A stretch of 37,104 bases of DNA from positions 1-37,104 of the forward strand of contig SHNC01000182.1 in the NCBI GenBank assembly GCA_004295105.1, read 5' to 3'. Numbering within the stretch: the stretch's first letter is position 1; every line of letters starts with the position of its first letter. This document shows positions 24,433 to 33,617 of this stretch, piece by piece. The notes below the pieces were generated by a model. It had not been told where the DNA came from and did not search any database. It saw nothing but the letters and a program-made list of their open reading frames with translations. This DNA is from Betaproteobacteria bacterium (GTDB lineage Bacteria; Pseudomonadota; Gammaproteobacteria; Burkholderiales; Rhodocyclaceae). Made by a program: the position numbers and the translations under genes.

Positions 24433-27249
24433 ATGACCAAAGTCGAGTACCGGGCAATGCGGATCCCAGCAACGACGTCGCTCAACCTGCGCCTGTGGGC
24501 GGTGATCGCACTGGCCGTCGTACCCATCTTCGTGATGGTGCTGCTGGACTATCGCACACAGCGCGTGGAAACGGCGCGCGCGATCGAGGCCAACATGGCC
24601 GGCATGCTCGCGGCCACCGGCGAGGAGGAGGGCGTCGCGCAGCGGACGGTGCTCAACACCTTTCGCCTCATGGCCCAGTCGGACAACCTGCGCACGCTCG
24701 ATGCGAGCGACTGTTCGGGCATCGCGCAACGCCTGCTGGGCACGCTGACCAACTTCCACAATCTCGGTGCAGCCCTGCCCGACGGACGAGTCTTCTGCAG
24801 CGGCAGCGCCACGCAGGCGGCGCCGGAGGTGGGCCAGCGCACATGGTTCCGTCATGCGCTGACGGCCGACGGGATCACCGCGGGTGACTACCTCGTCGGC
24901 GCGAACGGTGTTCCCACCGTGGAATTCGGCTATCCGCTGCGCAGCCACAGTGGCGAACTCCGCGCCGTCCTGTTCGCCTCGATCAGCCTCGACTGGTTCA
25001 GGCGCCTGGTGGCCGGATACCGCCTGCCCGAGGGCTGGGAGGCGCGCCTGATGACGACCGCCGGCCTCGTCCTGGCGCGCCATCCGGCGCCAGATGGGTG
25101 GAAGGGCGAGCAGACGCCGGCGCCGATGCTCGGCACCTTCCTGCGCATCGGGCAGGGGGAGACGCCATTCTCCGAGGCCGAGGGTTTCGACGGCCGCCGA
25201 CGCCTGTACGGCGTCGTGCCGGTCAGCTTTGCGCGCGACGCCATCTTCGTGGTGATCGGTGCGCCGCTGGAAAGCTCGCTGTCGGCCGTCGATCGCGGCT
25301 TCTGGCAGCGCGTCGCGCTGCTGCTGACCATCACCCTGGTGTCGGCTGGGGTGGCGCGCTACTACATCCACGGCATCGTGGATTGCTGGGCCACCCGGAT
25401 GCAGGAGGCCATCGGTCGCATCGCCGCCGGTCGGCTCGACACGCGCATCACGCAGCGCTCGCGTGTGCGCGAGCTCAATGCGGTGGAGGACGGCGTCAAC
25501 CGCATGGCTGCGGACCTCGAACGACGCGATGTCGAACTGGCCGAGCGCGAGGACCAGTTGCGGCGCCTGTCGATGGCCATCGAGCAGAGCGCGGCGACGA
25601 TCCTGATCACCGGCACCGACGGCCGCATCGAATACGTGAACGCCGCCGCCACCACCAACACGGGTTACGCGCGTGACGAACTGCTCGGCCGCAACCCGAG
25701 CCTGCTCAAGTCCGGCCGCACGCCCGCCACCACCTACCGCGACCTGTGGGCCACGCTGGGCCGCGGCGAGGTGTGGCGCGGCGAGTTTCACAACAGGCGC
25801 AAGGACGGCAGCGCCTTCATCGAGTCGGCCACGATCGCGCCGGTAAAGCGGGCCGACGGCGTGGTCACGCACTACGTGGCAGTGAAGGAGGACATCACGC
25901 TGCGCCGGCGCTCGGAGGAACTCCTGCACCGGCTCGCCTATTACGATCCGCTCACTGAGCTGCCCAATCGCGTGATGCTGCGCGACCGCCTGCAGCATGC
26001 CCTGCTGGCAAGTGCCCAATCGGGCGACTATGCGATGCTGCTGCTGCTCGACGTCGACCGCTTCAAGCAGCTCAACGACACCCAGGGCCACGCCGCCGGC
26101 GACCGGCTGCTGAAGGAAATCGCGCGTCGTCTGCGTTATGTGCTGCACGACGAGGACACCATTTCCCGTCATGGCGACGACGACTTCGCGGTGATCGTCG
26201 AGCGCCTCGGCGGCAAGGTGGGCGAGGCGCTGGTACGCGCCGAGGCGCTGGCCAAGCAGATTCACCACGCCCTCAACGTCCCCTATGAACTGGACGACGG
26301 CGGCCGGCGCTACTACGCGACGCACAGCATCGGCGTGACGCTGTTCCAGGGCCGGCAGTGGTCCGGGGAGAACCTGCTGAAACAGGTCGAGGTCGCGCTC
26401 TACATGGCCAAGAACGAGGGCCGCAACGCGATCCGCTTCTTCAGTCCGAAGATGCAGGCGATGGTCGACGCCCACGCCACCCTCGAGGCGGGGCTGCGCG
26501 ACGCCCTGGCGAGCCGCGCCTTCCAGCTCTTCTACCAGCCGCAGGTGGACCCGCAGGGCCGGGTGGTGGGGGCCGAGGCCCTGATCCGCTGGTTCGGCGA
26601 GGACGGCAGGCCGGTGTCGCCGGCGGAGTTCATTCCGGTGGCCGAGGATACCGGTCTCATCGTGCCGATCGGGCAGTGGGTGCTGGAAACCGCCTGCGTG
26701 CAGCTCGCGGCGTGGCAAGTGCTCGCGCCGGACTTCACGCTGGCGGTCAACGTCAGTCCGCGGCAGTTCCACCAGCCCGACTTCGTCGCTCAGGTGATCG
26801 CCAGCATCAGGGAGAGCGGCATCGATCCAGGCGGTCTCAAGCTCGAGCTGACCGAGAGCGTGATCCTGGGCGATCTCGACGAGACCATCGCGAGGATGGA
26901 ACAGTTGCGCGAGCTGGGCCTGCGCTTTTCGCTCGACGACTTCGGCACCGGCTATTCCTCGCTGTCCTACCTGAAGCGTCTGCCGTTCGACGAGCTGAAG
27001 ATCGACCAGTCCTTCGTGTGGGACATGTTGAGCGACGCCAGCAGCGAGACCATCGTGCGCGCCATCCTCGGCATGAGCGCCTCGCTCGGCCTCGAGGTGC
27101 TCGCCGAGGGCGTCGAGACCGAGGCGCAGCGCGACTTCCTGTGCGCGCAGGGCTGCCGGCGCTTCCAGGGTTACCTGTTTGCGCGGCCGCTGCCGGTGGC
27201 ACAGTGGTCCGCGAACCCCTGCGTGCTGCCTTCGGCCACGGCGAGCTGA
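24433..27249 (+). CDS. Membrane PAS-GGDEF-EAL cyclic-di-GMP protein
   Basis: A 938-aa signalling protein. An N-terminal helix (about 21-39), a periplasmic sensor region (about 40-290, dCACHE-like), a second helix (about 295-315) and a HAMP segment lead to a PAS domain (about 375-495), a GGDEF domain and a C-terminal EAL domain. The GGDEF signature reads RHGDDDF (579-585), so the active-site GGDEF is GDDDF and cyclase activity is doubtful. The EAL domain looks intact: EAL at 715-717, NVSPRQF, LELTES, DDFGTGYSS, KIDQSF and AEGVET. It is therefore probably a c-di-GMP phosphodiesterase. The start is uncertain (ATG 24433 or 24457). An ATG at 24379 falls inside the palindrome and is unlikely. Confidence 0.9.
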   Translation: MTKVEYRAMRIPATTSLNLRLWAVIALAVVPIFVMVLLDYRTQRVETARAIEANMAGMLAATGEEEGVAQRTVLNTFRLMAQSDNLRTLDASDCSGIAQRLLGTLTNFHNLGAALPDGRVFCSGSATQAAPEVGQRTWFRHALTADGITAGDYLVGANGVPTVEFGYPLRSHSGELRAVLFASISLDWFRRLVAGYRLPEGWEARLMTTAGLVLARHPAPDGWKGEQTPAPMLGTFLRIGQGETPFSEAEGFDGRRRLYGVVPVSFARDAIFVVIGAPLESSLSAVDRGFWQRVALLLTITLVSAGVARYYIHGIVDCWATRMQEAIGRIAAGRLDTRITQRSRVRELNAVEDGVNRMAADLERRDVELAEREDQLRRLSMAIEQSAATILITGTDGRIEYVNAAATTNTGYARDELLGRNPSLLKSGRTPATTYRDLWATLGRGEVWRGEFHNRRKDGSAFIESATIAPVKRADGVVTHYVAVKEDITLRRRSEELLHRLAYYDPLTELPNRVMLRDRLQHALLASAQSGDYAMLLLLDVDRFKQLNDTQGHAAGDRLLKEIARRLRYVLHDEDTISRHGDDDFAVIVERLGGKVGEALVRAEALAKQIHHALNVPYELDDGGRRYYATHSIGVTLFQGRQWSGENLLKQVEVALYMAKNEGRNAIRFFSPKMQAMVDAHATLEAGLRDALASRAFQLFYQPQVDPQGRVVGAEALIRWFGEDGRPVSPAEFIPVAEDTGLIVPIGQWVLETACVQLAAWQVLAPDFTLAVNVSPRQFHQPDFVAQVIASIRESGIDPGGLKLELTESVILGDLDETIARMEQLRELGLRFSLDDFGTGYSSLSYLKRLPFDELKIDQSFVWDMLSDASSETIVRAILGMSASLGLEVLAEGVETEAQRDFLCAQGCRRFQGYLFARPLPVAQWSANPCVLPSATAS

Positions 27250-27318
27250 GCGCTCGGCGCCGACCGCCGCGTGTCCAGGGCACGACCTCCATCGCGGCGG
27301 GCAGGACGGCGCGCCGCG

Positions 27319-28545
27319 TCAGTCCTTCAGGAAGATCTGCAGCAGATCGTTGAGGAAGCGCCGCCCGTGCTCAGTGGTGCGGATGTCGTCGTCACCGGGT
27401 TCGAGCAGGCCGCGCGCGCGCGCCGTGCGCAGTTCGTCCGCGATTGCGGCGAGCGGGATGCCGGTGCGCGACGCGAACAACTGCGCGGGGACCCCGCCCG
27501 TCAGCCGCAGCGCGTTCATCATGAATTCGAACGGCAGCTCGGTCATGCCGACGTCGCGCGCTTCCTGCACGAAATCGCCGCGCGCCGCGCCCTCGAGGTA
27601 GCGTGTCGGGTGCTTGTGCCGCATCTCGCGGCGGATGCCTGCGTGGCTCGACAGCTTTCCGTGCGCGCCGGGGCCGATACCGAGGTAGTCGCCGAAGGTC
27701 CAGTAGGTCAGGTTGTGCACGCACTGCTGGGCGGGGCGGGCGAAGGCGGAGGTCTCGTAGTGGTCGAAGCCGGCGTGCGCCAGCGTGTCCTCGATCGCCT
27801 GCTGCATGTCGGCAGCCGTGTCGTCGTCGGGCAAAGGCGGCGGGCGGTGGGCGAAGGGGGTGTTGGGCTCCAGCGTCAGGTGGTAGCAGGACAGATGGCC
27901 GACGCCGAAGCCCAGTGCGGTGCGCAGGTCGGTCAATGCCATCGCTGGCGTCTGTTCCGGCAACGCGTACATCAGGTCGAGGTTTACCCGCTCGAAATGC
28001 GTCTGCGCGATGTCGATCGCGCGCCGCGCCTCGTCGCCGCCATGGATGCGGCCGATGCGCGTCAGCATGCCGTCGTCGAAGCTCTGGATGCCCAGTGACA
28101 GCCGATTCACTCCGGCGGCACGGTAGTCGCGAAAGCGCGCGGCTTCGACCGTGCCGGGGTTGGCCTCGAGCGTGATCTCGGCCAGCGGGTCGAGCGGCAG
28201 CAGCATGCGGATGGCGGTCAGCAGGCGGTCCAGGCCTGTGGCCGACATCAGGCTGGGCGTGCCGCCGCCGAAGAAGATGCTATGCACCCGCCGCCCCCAC
28301 ACCTGCGGCAGCGCCGCCTGCAGGTCGGCGATCACCGCGTCGATCCAGGCGGCCTCCGGGATGGCGGCTTCGCCGCGTGGGGCGTGCGAATTGAAGTCGC
28401 AGTACGGGCATTTGCGCACGCACCATGGAAAATGCACGTAGAGCGACAACGGCGGTGGCGCGCTGAGTCGTGGACGTTCGGGCAGTGGAACGGGTCGTTG
28501 CAGCGGCGACGCGGGCTGCAGCGTGATGATGCGGCGTTCGCTCAT
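27319..28545 (-). CDS. hemW: Radical SAM haem chaperone HemW
   Basis: HemW-family proteins bind a [4Fe-4S] cluster, SAM and haem and are thought to insert haem into target proteins; they are often misannotated as coproporphyrinogen oxidase HemN. The 408-aa product has the cluster motif CVRKCPYC (Cys42, Cys46, Cys49) after LYVHFPW, then FFGGGTPSL, ITLEANPGT, NRLSLGIQSF and a HemN C-terminal domain. I chose ATG 28545, 13 bp after the rdgB stop; an earlier ATG would overlap rdgB. It is the last gene of the rph-rdgB-hemW run. Confidence 0.94.
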   Translation of the reverse strand: MSERRIITLQPASPLQRPVPLPERPRLSAPPPLSLYVHFPWCVRKCPYCDFNSHAPRGEAAIPEAAWIDAVIADLQAALPQVWGRRVHSIFFGGGTPSLMSATGLDRLLTAIRMLLPLDPLAEITLEANPGTVEAARFRDYRAAGVNRLSLGIQSFDDGMLTRIGRIHGGDEARRAIDIAQTHFERVNLDLMYALPEQTPAMALTDLRTALGFGVGHLSCYHLTLEPNTPFAHRPPPLPDDDTAADMQQAIEDTLAHAGFDHYETSAFARPAQQCVHNLTYWTFGDYLGIGPGAHGKLSSHAGIRREMRHKHPTRYLEGAARGDFVQEARDVGMTELPFEFMMNALRLTGGVPAQLFASRTGIPLAAIADELRTARARGLLEPGDDDIRTTEHGRRFLNDLLQIFLKD

Positions 28546-28558
28546 CGGACCGGTCGTC

Positions 28559-29155
28559 TCACAGCGAATGGCGCTGCAGCCGGTCGAGCAGATGGCGCAT
28601 CGCGGCGCCACGATGGCTGAGGCGGTTCTTCAGCTTGGCATCGAGTTCGGCCGCCGTCTGCTCCAGCTCGGGCAGCCAGAACAGCGGGTCGTAGCCGAAG
28701 CCGCCCTCGCCGCGCGGCGTCTCGAGAATGGTGCCGTGCCACTCGCCGTCGGCGATCAGCGGGCGCGGATCCTCGGCGTGCCGCACCAGTACCACGCTCG
28801 AGTAGAAATAGGCGCGGCGGTCGCTCACGCCCGCCAGCTTCTCCAGCAGCAGCGCGTTATTGCGCGCATCCGACTTCGGCTCGCCGGCGAAGCGTGCCGA
28901 CTGTACGCCGGGTGCGCCGCCCAGCGCGTCCACGCACAGGCCGGAATCGTCGGCCACCGCCGGCAGGCCGGTCGCGGCGGCGGCGTGGCGCGCCTTGGCG
29001 AGCGCGTTCTCGACGAAGGTGAGATGGGGCTCGTCGGCCTCGCCGACGCCGAGGGCGGACTGCGCAATCACCTCGATGCCGAGCGGCGCCAGCAGGGCCT
29101 GCATCTCGGCGGCCTTCTTGGCGTTGTTGCTGGCGAGGACGAGTCGTTTGCTCAT
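28559..29155 (-). CDS. rdgB: XTP/dITP pyrophosphatase RdgB
   Basis: RdgB hydrolyses deaminated purine nucleotides (dITP, XTP), keeping them out of DNA and RNA. The 198-aa protein opens LVLASNNAKKAAEMQALL. It has the FVENALAKARHAA segment, the active-site ADDSGLCVDALGGAPGVQSARF stretch and the GEGGFGYDPLFWLPE motif, and ends with SHRGAAMRHLL. It lies 3 bp after rph, the usual order rph-rdgB-hemW. Confidence 0.96.
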   Translation of the reverse strand: MSKRLVLASNNAKKAAEMQALLAPLGIEVIAQSALGVGEADEPHLTFVENALAKARHAAAATGLPAVADDSGLCVDALGGAPGVQSARFAGEPKSDARNNALLLEKLAGVSDRRAYFYSSVVLVRHAEDPRPLIADGEWHGTILETPRGEGGFGYDPLFWLPELEQTAAELDAKLKNRLSHRGAAMRHLLDRLQRHSL

Positions 29156-29158
29156 GGT

Positions 29159-29878
29159 TCAAGCTCCGGAAATGGCGCGGCGCTGCAGTTCGTCGAGGCG
29201 GCGGATGCCGCGCTCGGCCAGGTCCAGCAGCGCGTTCAGTTCGGCGCGCGAGAAGGCGGCGCCTTCGGCGGTGCCCTGGATCTCGATCAGGCCGCCGCGG
29301 CCGGTCATCACCACGTTCATGTCGGTGTCGCAGTCGGAATCCTCGGCGTAGTCGAGGTCCAGCACCGGCACGCCCTGATGGATGCCCACCGACACCGCGG
29401 CGACGAAATCGGTCATCGGACTGGTTTGGAGCCTGCCGTCGGCGACGAGTTTCTGCAGCGCGTCGTGTACCGCCACGCAGGCCCCGGTGATGGCTGCGGT
29501 GCGGGTGCCGCCGTCGGCCTGCAGCACGTCGCAGTCGATGACGATCTGGCGCTCGCCCAGCGCGGCGAGGTCGACCACCGCGCGCAGGCTGCGACCGATC
29601 AGGCGCTGGATCTCCTGCGTGCGCCCGCTCTGCTTGCCTTTGGCGGCCTCGCGCGCGCTGCGCGTGTGGGTGGCGCGCGGCAGCATGCCGTATTCGGCGG
29701 TGAGCCAGCCCTGGCCCTTGCCACGCAGGAAGCCGGGCACGCTGTCCTCGACACTGGCGGTGCACAGCACGCGGGTGTCGCCGAATTCCACCAGCACCGA
29801 GCCTTCGGCGTGACGGGTGTAGCCGCGGGTGAGGCGGACGGGGCGGAGTTCACCGGGCTGGCGCTGGCTGGGTCGCAT
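29159..29878 (-). CDS. rph: Ribonuclease PH
   Basis: RNase PH is a phosphorolytic 3'-5' exoribonuclease that trims tRNA 3' ends. The 239-aa protein has the family features [24 protein letters not shown] at the N terminus, [28 protein letters not shown] in the phosphate site region, and [19 protein letters not shown]. The C-terminal part has [18 protein letters not shown] and [11 protein letters not shown]. These are landmarks only. It starts at ATG 29878, 7 bp after the PP2C gene. Confidence 0.96.
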   Translation of the reverse strand: MRPSQRQPGELRPVRLTRGYTRHAEGSVLVEFGDTRVLCTASVEDSVPGFLRGKGQGWLTAEYGMLPRATHTRSAREAAKGKQSGRTQEIQRLIGRSLRAVVDLAALGERQIVIDCDVLQADGGTRTAAITGACVAVHDALQKLVADGRLQTSPMTDFVAAVSVGIHQGVPVLDLDYAEDSDCDTDMNVVMTGRGGLIEIQGTAEGAAFSRAELNALLDLAERGIRRLDELQRRAISGA

Positions 29879-29885
29879 GGGTTTC

Positions 29886-30827
29886 CTATTTGTCGAACTT
29901 GTTGATGGCGGCGTTGATTTCGGAGATGGCGCGCTCGATCTCTTCGTCGGTGAGATCGGTGGCCGTGCCCGTTCCAGCGATCGTGGTCGGGGTGGCGGGG
30001 CGTCCGCGCTCGAACACGTCGATGCGGGTGGTGTACTCGTCGAGCGCCATCGTGCGGGTGGAGATCGTGTCGATACCCGGCGGCGCGGATTCGTCCTGCC
30101 AGCACATCGCGATCAGCGACAGGTTGTCCGCGGTGGCACCGGCGTCGATCTCGGCGCGATCGAGCAACTTTGGCACTCCCTGCATGACCGGCTGGCCGGC
30201 CAGGCCGAAGAGCAGCGCATCGTCGCCGAGCGGCACCCACACGCCGTCGCTGCACAGCGCGATGACGTCGCCGTTCTGCAGCGGGGTGCCGCGCGAGAAG
30301 TCGATCTGCGGCGGCTGCGTGCCGCCCAGGCAGGAATAGATGCGGTTGCGCCCCGGATGCGTGGCGGCGTCGCGCGCCTCGAGCAGGCCCTGGTCCATCA
30401 TGAGCTGCACACGCGAGTGGTCGCGTGTCTGCATGTGGATCTGGCCCTGGCGCAGCAGGTAGAGGCGCGAATCGCCGGCGTGGGCCCACCACGCCACGCC
30501 GTCCTGCACCACGCAGGCCACGATGGTGGTGCGCGGCGAGTCGGCCAGGTTGTGGTCGAAGCTGTAGTCGAGGATGGCGTGGTGGGCATTGGTCAGCGCG
30601 CGCGACAGGAACAGCGCCGGTTCGAGCAGCGCCGGCCTGGCGTCGCGCTGGAATGCCTGCGTGATCGCCTTCGCCGCCAACTGGGCGGCGATCTCGCCGT
30701 TCTGGTGTCCGCCCATGCCGTCGGCCACCAGCATCAGCAGCGCGTCGCGTGAATAGCAGTAGGCGATGCGATCCTGGTTGGTGCGGCGCTGGCCGATGCG
30801 GCTTTCCTGATAGATGGTGAAACGCAT
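29886..30827 (-). CDS. PP2C-family Ser/Thr protein phosphatase
   Basis: A 313-aa PPM/PP2C phosphatase. Metal-site motifs are TNQDR (Asp19), LVADGMGGH (Asp36), ALCSDGVW and TADNLSLI. The core spans about 1-235. A C-terminal tail of about 75 residues is rich in Thr and ends in a short acidic helix ([19 protein letters not shown]), possibly a docking or phosphorylation segment. It is encoded 9 bp after a Ser/Thr kinase and is most likely its antagonist. No membrane segment is seen. The substrate is unknown. Confidence 0.92.
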   Translation of the reverse strand: MRFTIYQESRIGQRRTNQDRIAYCYSRDALLMLVADGMGGHQNGEIAAQLAAKAITQAFQRDARPALLEPALFLSRALTNAHHAILDYSFDHNLADSPRTTIVACVVQDGVAWWAHAGDSRLYLLRQGQIHMQTRDHSRVQLMMDQGLLEARDAATHPGRNRIYSCLGGTQPPQIDFSRGTPLQNGDVIALCSDGVWVPLGDDALLFGLAGQPVMQGVPKLLDRAEIDAGATADNLSLIAMCWQDESAPPGIDTISTRTMALDEYTTRIDVFERGRPATPTTIAGTGTATDLTDEEIERAISEINAAINKFDK

Positions 30828-30836
30828 GGTTCTGCC

Positions 30837-31784
30837 TCAGCTTCGGCCGATGAAGGACTTGAGACGGGCACCGAGGTCGGTGAACCACGATGCCGGCGCG
30901 GGGCCGCCGGCATTCTGCTGCATCAATGCCTTCTGCAGTGCGTAGACACTCTGCGGGCGCTCCAGTGCATCAAGGCGCAGACACCAATCCACCAGCCCGA
31001 GGAGCTGGTTCGAGTAGTGCCCGGCGTGTGTCCGGGTTAACGGCTGCAGCGCGTCGCGCTTGACCCGTTCGTCGGCGCGTGGCGGCGCGCTGCCGACGAT
31101 GCAGGCGTGCAGGCTGGCGCCGACGCTGTAGATGTCGCTCCACGGCCCCAGGCCGTTGCGGCCCTCGTATTGCTCGGGCGAGGCGAACCCGGGCGTGTAC
31201 ATCGGCTTCAGGATGGGCTGGTCGGTCATCAGCGTCTGGCGCGCGGCGCCGAAGTCCAGCAGCACCGGCGTGCCGTCCTTGCGCAGGTAGATGTTGGAGG
31301 GCTTGATGTCCAGATGCAGCAGCTTGTGCGCGTGCACTTCGCGCAGACCGTTGAGCATGCGCGCGAACACCGCTCGGATGAAGCCCTCGCGCAATTCGCC
31401 GCGATGCTTCTGGATGTATTCGTGCAAGGTTCGACCCCGCTCGAACTGCATCACCATATAGACGGTGCCGTTGGCGCGGAAGAAGTTCAGCACCCTGACG
31501 ACGTTGGGATGCATCAGCTTGGCAAGCGCCCGCCCCTCCTCGAAAAAGCACTTCATGCCGTAGCGGAATGCGGGCAGGTGCTGCTCGGACACCTGCGGCT
31601 CGACCGCGCCTTCCGCGCGCAGCGCGAGCGAATTCGGCAGGTATTCCTTCAGCGCGACCGGCGTGCCGTCCTCGTCGAGCGCCAGATAGACGATGGAAAA
31701 GCCGCCGACCGACAACTGCCGCTCGATCCGGTAGCGATCGAGCTGGTAACCCTGAGGCAGCGCGCAGTTTGCTTGAGGCGGCAT
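30837..31784 (-). CDS. Hanks-type Ser/Thr protein kinase
   Basis: A 315-aa eukaryotic-like kinase without a membrane helix or sensor domain. The glycine loop is LSVGGFSIVYLALD (24-37), with the ATP Lys46 in VALKEYL. The catalytic loop is HLDIKPSN, with Asp159, Lys161 and Asn164. The metal motif DFG is at 177-179, and the activation segment ends PGFASPEQY. The family's HRD is HLD, so the RD arginine is missing, which suggests no activation-loop phosphorylation requirement. The chosen start is ATG 31784; a longer reading from 31886 would cross the promoter region of divergent yicC. Its partner PP2C gene follows at 9 bp. Confidence 0.92.
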   Translation of the reverse strand: MPPQANCALPQGYQLDRYRIERQLSVGGFSIVYLALDEDGTPVALKEYLPNSLALRAEGAVEPQVSEQHLPAFRYGMKCFFEEGRALAKLMHPNVVRVLNFFRANGTVYMVMQFERGRTLHEYIQKHRGELREGFIRAVFARMLNGLREVHAHKLLHLDIKPSNIYLRKDGTPVLLDFGAARQTLMTDQPILKPMYTPGFASPEQYEGRNGLGPWSDIYSVGASLHACIVGSAPPRADERVKRDALQPLTRTHAGHYSNQLLGLVDWCLRLDALERPQSVYALQKALMQQNAGGPAPASWFTDLGARLKSFIGRS

Positions 31785-31850
31785 CTTCGGCGGGGATAAG
31801 ATTCGGCTTTCCGCCGCAATTCCTGACTGGATCCTGCAGTTTAATCGATA

Positions 31851-31866
31851 GCAGCGCGATCGCTGC
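31851..31866. promoter_or_regulatory. Hairpin in the kinase/yicC divergent promoter region
   Basis: GCAGCG (31851-31856) and CGCTGC (31861-31866) flank CGAT in the 100-bp divergent spacer. TTTAAT about 10 bases earlier could be a -10 for yicC, but no -35 fits well. It may be an operator or a 5'-UTR stem. Confidence 0.3.
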
Positions 31867-31884
31867 AGCGTCCCGGAGACTTCC

Positions 31885-32751
31885 ATGGTTCACAGCATGA
31901 CCGGGTTCGCGGTGCAGAACCGCGACCTCGGTGCCGTCACGCTTCATCTTGAGCTGCGCAGCGTCAATTCGCGCTATCTCGACCTGTCCTTCCGCATCGT
32001 CGACGACCTGCGCCAGGCCGAGCCGGCGCTGCGCGAGCGCATCAGCGCGCGCCTGACGCGCGGCAAGGTCGAATGCCGCCTCAACCTGCAGGTCAACGAC
32101 GCCGCGCCGCGCAGCCTGGCGATCAACAACGCGCTGATCGCGCAGTTGGCCGAAGCGCAGGCCGCGGTGCGCGAGCGCCTGCCCGATGCCAGGCCGCTGT
32201 CGGTGTCCGACGTGCTGCGCTGGCCCGGCATGCTGGCCGACGACAGCCTCGCCTTCGAGCAGATGCAGCCGGCGATCGCCGACCTGATCGACGCCGCGCT
32301 CGGCGAACTGGTCGCCACCCGCCGGCGCGAGGGCGACAAGCTGGCCGACATGATCCGCGAGCGCGTCGCGCGCATGCGCGAACTGGTCGCCACCGCCGCG
32401 CCACGCATGCCGCTGATCGTCGCCGAATACCAGGACAGGCTCGGCGCCCGGCTGCGCGAAGCGGTGGCCGCGCTCGATGAGGATCGCATCCGCCAGGAAG
32501 TCGCCCTCTACGCGCAGCGCATCGACGTTGCCGAGGAGCTGAGCCGGCTCACCACCCACCTCGACGAGGTCGAGCGCATCCTCAAGGCCGGCGGATCGGC
32601 GGGCAAGCGGCTGGACTTCCTGATGCAGGAACTCAACCGCGAGGCCAACACGCTGGCGTCGAAGTCCCCCGCCACCGACATCACCGGCATCGCCATGGAG
32701 ATGAAGGTGCTGATCGAGCAGATGCGCGAGCAGGTACAGAACATCGAATGA
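31885..32751 (+). CDS. yicC: YicC/YloC-family endoribonuclease
   Basis: YicC family proteins are endoribonucleases and are regularly encoded next to gmk. The 288-aa protein has the YicC N-terminal domain ([39 protein letters not shown]). The C-terminal DUF1732 domain shows [38 protein letters not shown] and [24 protein letters not shown] 31885 has GGAG at 31876-31879. Its stop overlaps an ATG (ATGA, 32748-32751) in frame with gmk. Confidence 0.95.
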   Translation: MVHSMTGFAVQNRDLGAVTLHLELRSVNSRYLDLSFRIVDDLRQAEPALRERISARLTRGKVECRLNLQVNDAAPRSLAINNALIAQLAEAQAAVRERLPDARPLSVSDVLRWPGMLADDSLAFEQMQPAIADLIDAALGELVATRRREGDKLADMIRERVARMRELVATAAPRMPLIVAEYQDRLGARLREAVAALDEDRIRQEVALYAQRIDVAEELSRLTTHLDEVERILKAGGSAGKRLDFLMQELNREANTLASKSPATDITGIAMEMKVLIEQMREQVQNIE

Positions 32752-32762
32752 GGACGCCGGAC

Positions 32763-33377
32763 ATGCCTGGAACCCTGTTCGTCGTCACTGCCCCCTCCGG
32801 CGCCGGCAAGACCACGCTGGTGCGTGGCCTGCTGCAACGCGATGCGCGCGTGCAACTGTCGATTTCCTACACCACGCGTCCGCCGCGCGCCGGCGAGCAG
32901 GATGGCCGCGAGTACCACTTCGTGGATGTCGCGAGCTTCCGTGCGCTGCGCGACCGCGGCGAGTTTCTGGAATGGGCCGAGGTGCACGGGAATTATTACG
33001 CCACTTCCAGGGTCTGGTTGAAGGAACAGGTGGCCGCGGGCCGCGACACGCTGCTCGAGATCGACTGGCAGGGGGCGCAGCAGGTGCGCAAGGCCTTCCC
33101 CGACGCGGTGGGCGTGTTCATCCTGCCACCCTCGCTGGAGGAGCTCGAAAAGCGCCTGCGCGGACGCAATACCGACAGTGACGACGTCATCAGCCGCCGC
33201 CTGCTGGCGGCACGGGGCGAGATGCGCCATGTGGCGGAGTTTGATTACGTTATAATTAACAACGAGTTGCAGGTTGCACTTGAAGATCTGGTGGCCGTCG
33301 TGCGTGCTTCAAGGCTGCGCTACGACACCCAGCACGTGCGTCACCCGCACTATTTCGACTTTCTCGAACAGGATTGA
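32763..33377 (+). CDS. gmk: Guanylate kinase
   Basis: Gmk phosphorylates GMP to GDP with ATP. The 204-aa protein has the P-loop APSGAGKTT (10-18), the GMP-binding [20 protein letters not shown], and [16 protein letters not shown] 32763 has GAGGA (32750-32754) at good spacing; ATG 32748, overlapping the yicC stop, would add five residues. Codons near 33240-33260 (F-D-Y-V-I-I-N-N) use TTT, GTT, ATA and ATT, which is unlike the rest of the gene, and create an exact TATAAT. Confidence 0.96.
   Translation: MPGTLFVVTAPSGAGKTTLVRGLLQRDARVQLSISYTTRPPRAGEQDGREYHFVDVASFRALRDRGEFLEWAEVHGNYYATSRVWLKEQVAAGRDTLLEIDWQGAQQVRKAFPDAVGVFILPPSLEELEKRLRGRNTDSDDVISRRLLAARGEMRHVAEFDYVIINNELQVALEDLVAVVRASRLRYDTQHVRHPHYFDFLEQD
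33251..33256 (+). promoter_or_regulatory. Candidate internal -10 box for rpoZ-spoT
   Basis: An exact TATAAT lies in an AT-rich patch inside gmk, 124 bp before the rpoZ ATG. No good -35 is found at 16-18 bp. Its position, and the unusual codons that produce it, suggest an internal promoter for rpoZ and spoT. Confidence 0.35.
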
Positions 33378-33379
33378 AC

Positions 33380-33595
33380 ATGGCCCGCATCACCGTCGAA
33401 GACTGCCTGAAAAGGATTCCGAACCGTTTCCAGCTCACGCTTGCCGCCACCTATCGGGCGCGCCAGTTGACCATCGGCAGTTCGCCGCAGATCGAGCTCG
33501 ACCCGCACGACAAGGACAAGCCCACGGTCATCGCGCTGCGCGAGGTCGCCGCCGGCAAGGTCGGCCTCGAGATGCTCAACCGAGGACAGGCCTGA
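33380..33595 (+). CDS. rpoZ: RNA polymerase omega subunit RpoZ
   Basis: Omega helps assemble RNA polymerase and forms part of the ppGpp site 1. The 71-aa protein opens [19 protein letters not shown] and has [17 protein letters not shown] near its end. ATG 33380 has AGGA (33370-33373) six bases before it; an ATG two codons earlier is less well placed. It lies 2 bp after gmk and 22 bp before spoT, the standard gmk-rpoZ-spoT order. Confidence 0.96.
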   Translation: MARITVEDCLKRIPNRFQLTLAATYRARQLTIGSSPQIELDPHDKDKPTVIALREVAAGKVGLEMLNRGQA

Positions 33596-33617
33596 GCCTG
33601 CCTACGGGGGGTCCTCC

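Noticed and set aside
24130..26772. An 880-codon reverse-strand open frame opposite the sppA end and the GGDEF-EAL gene
   Set aside because: Same artefact: low-complexity polar composition, no motif, and no ribosome-binding site.
30815..30828. A second parS half-site (GGTGAAAC near the PP2C start)
   Set aside because: Only one arm matches. The palindrome is absent and the bases encode the conserved N terminus of the phosphatase.
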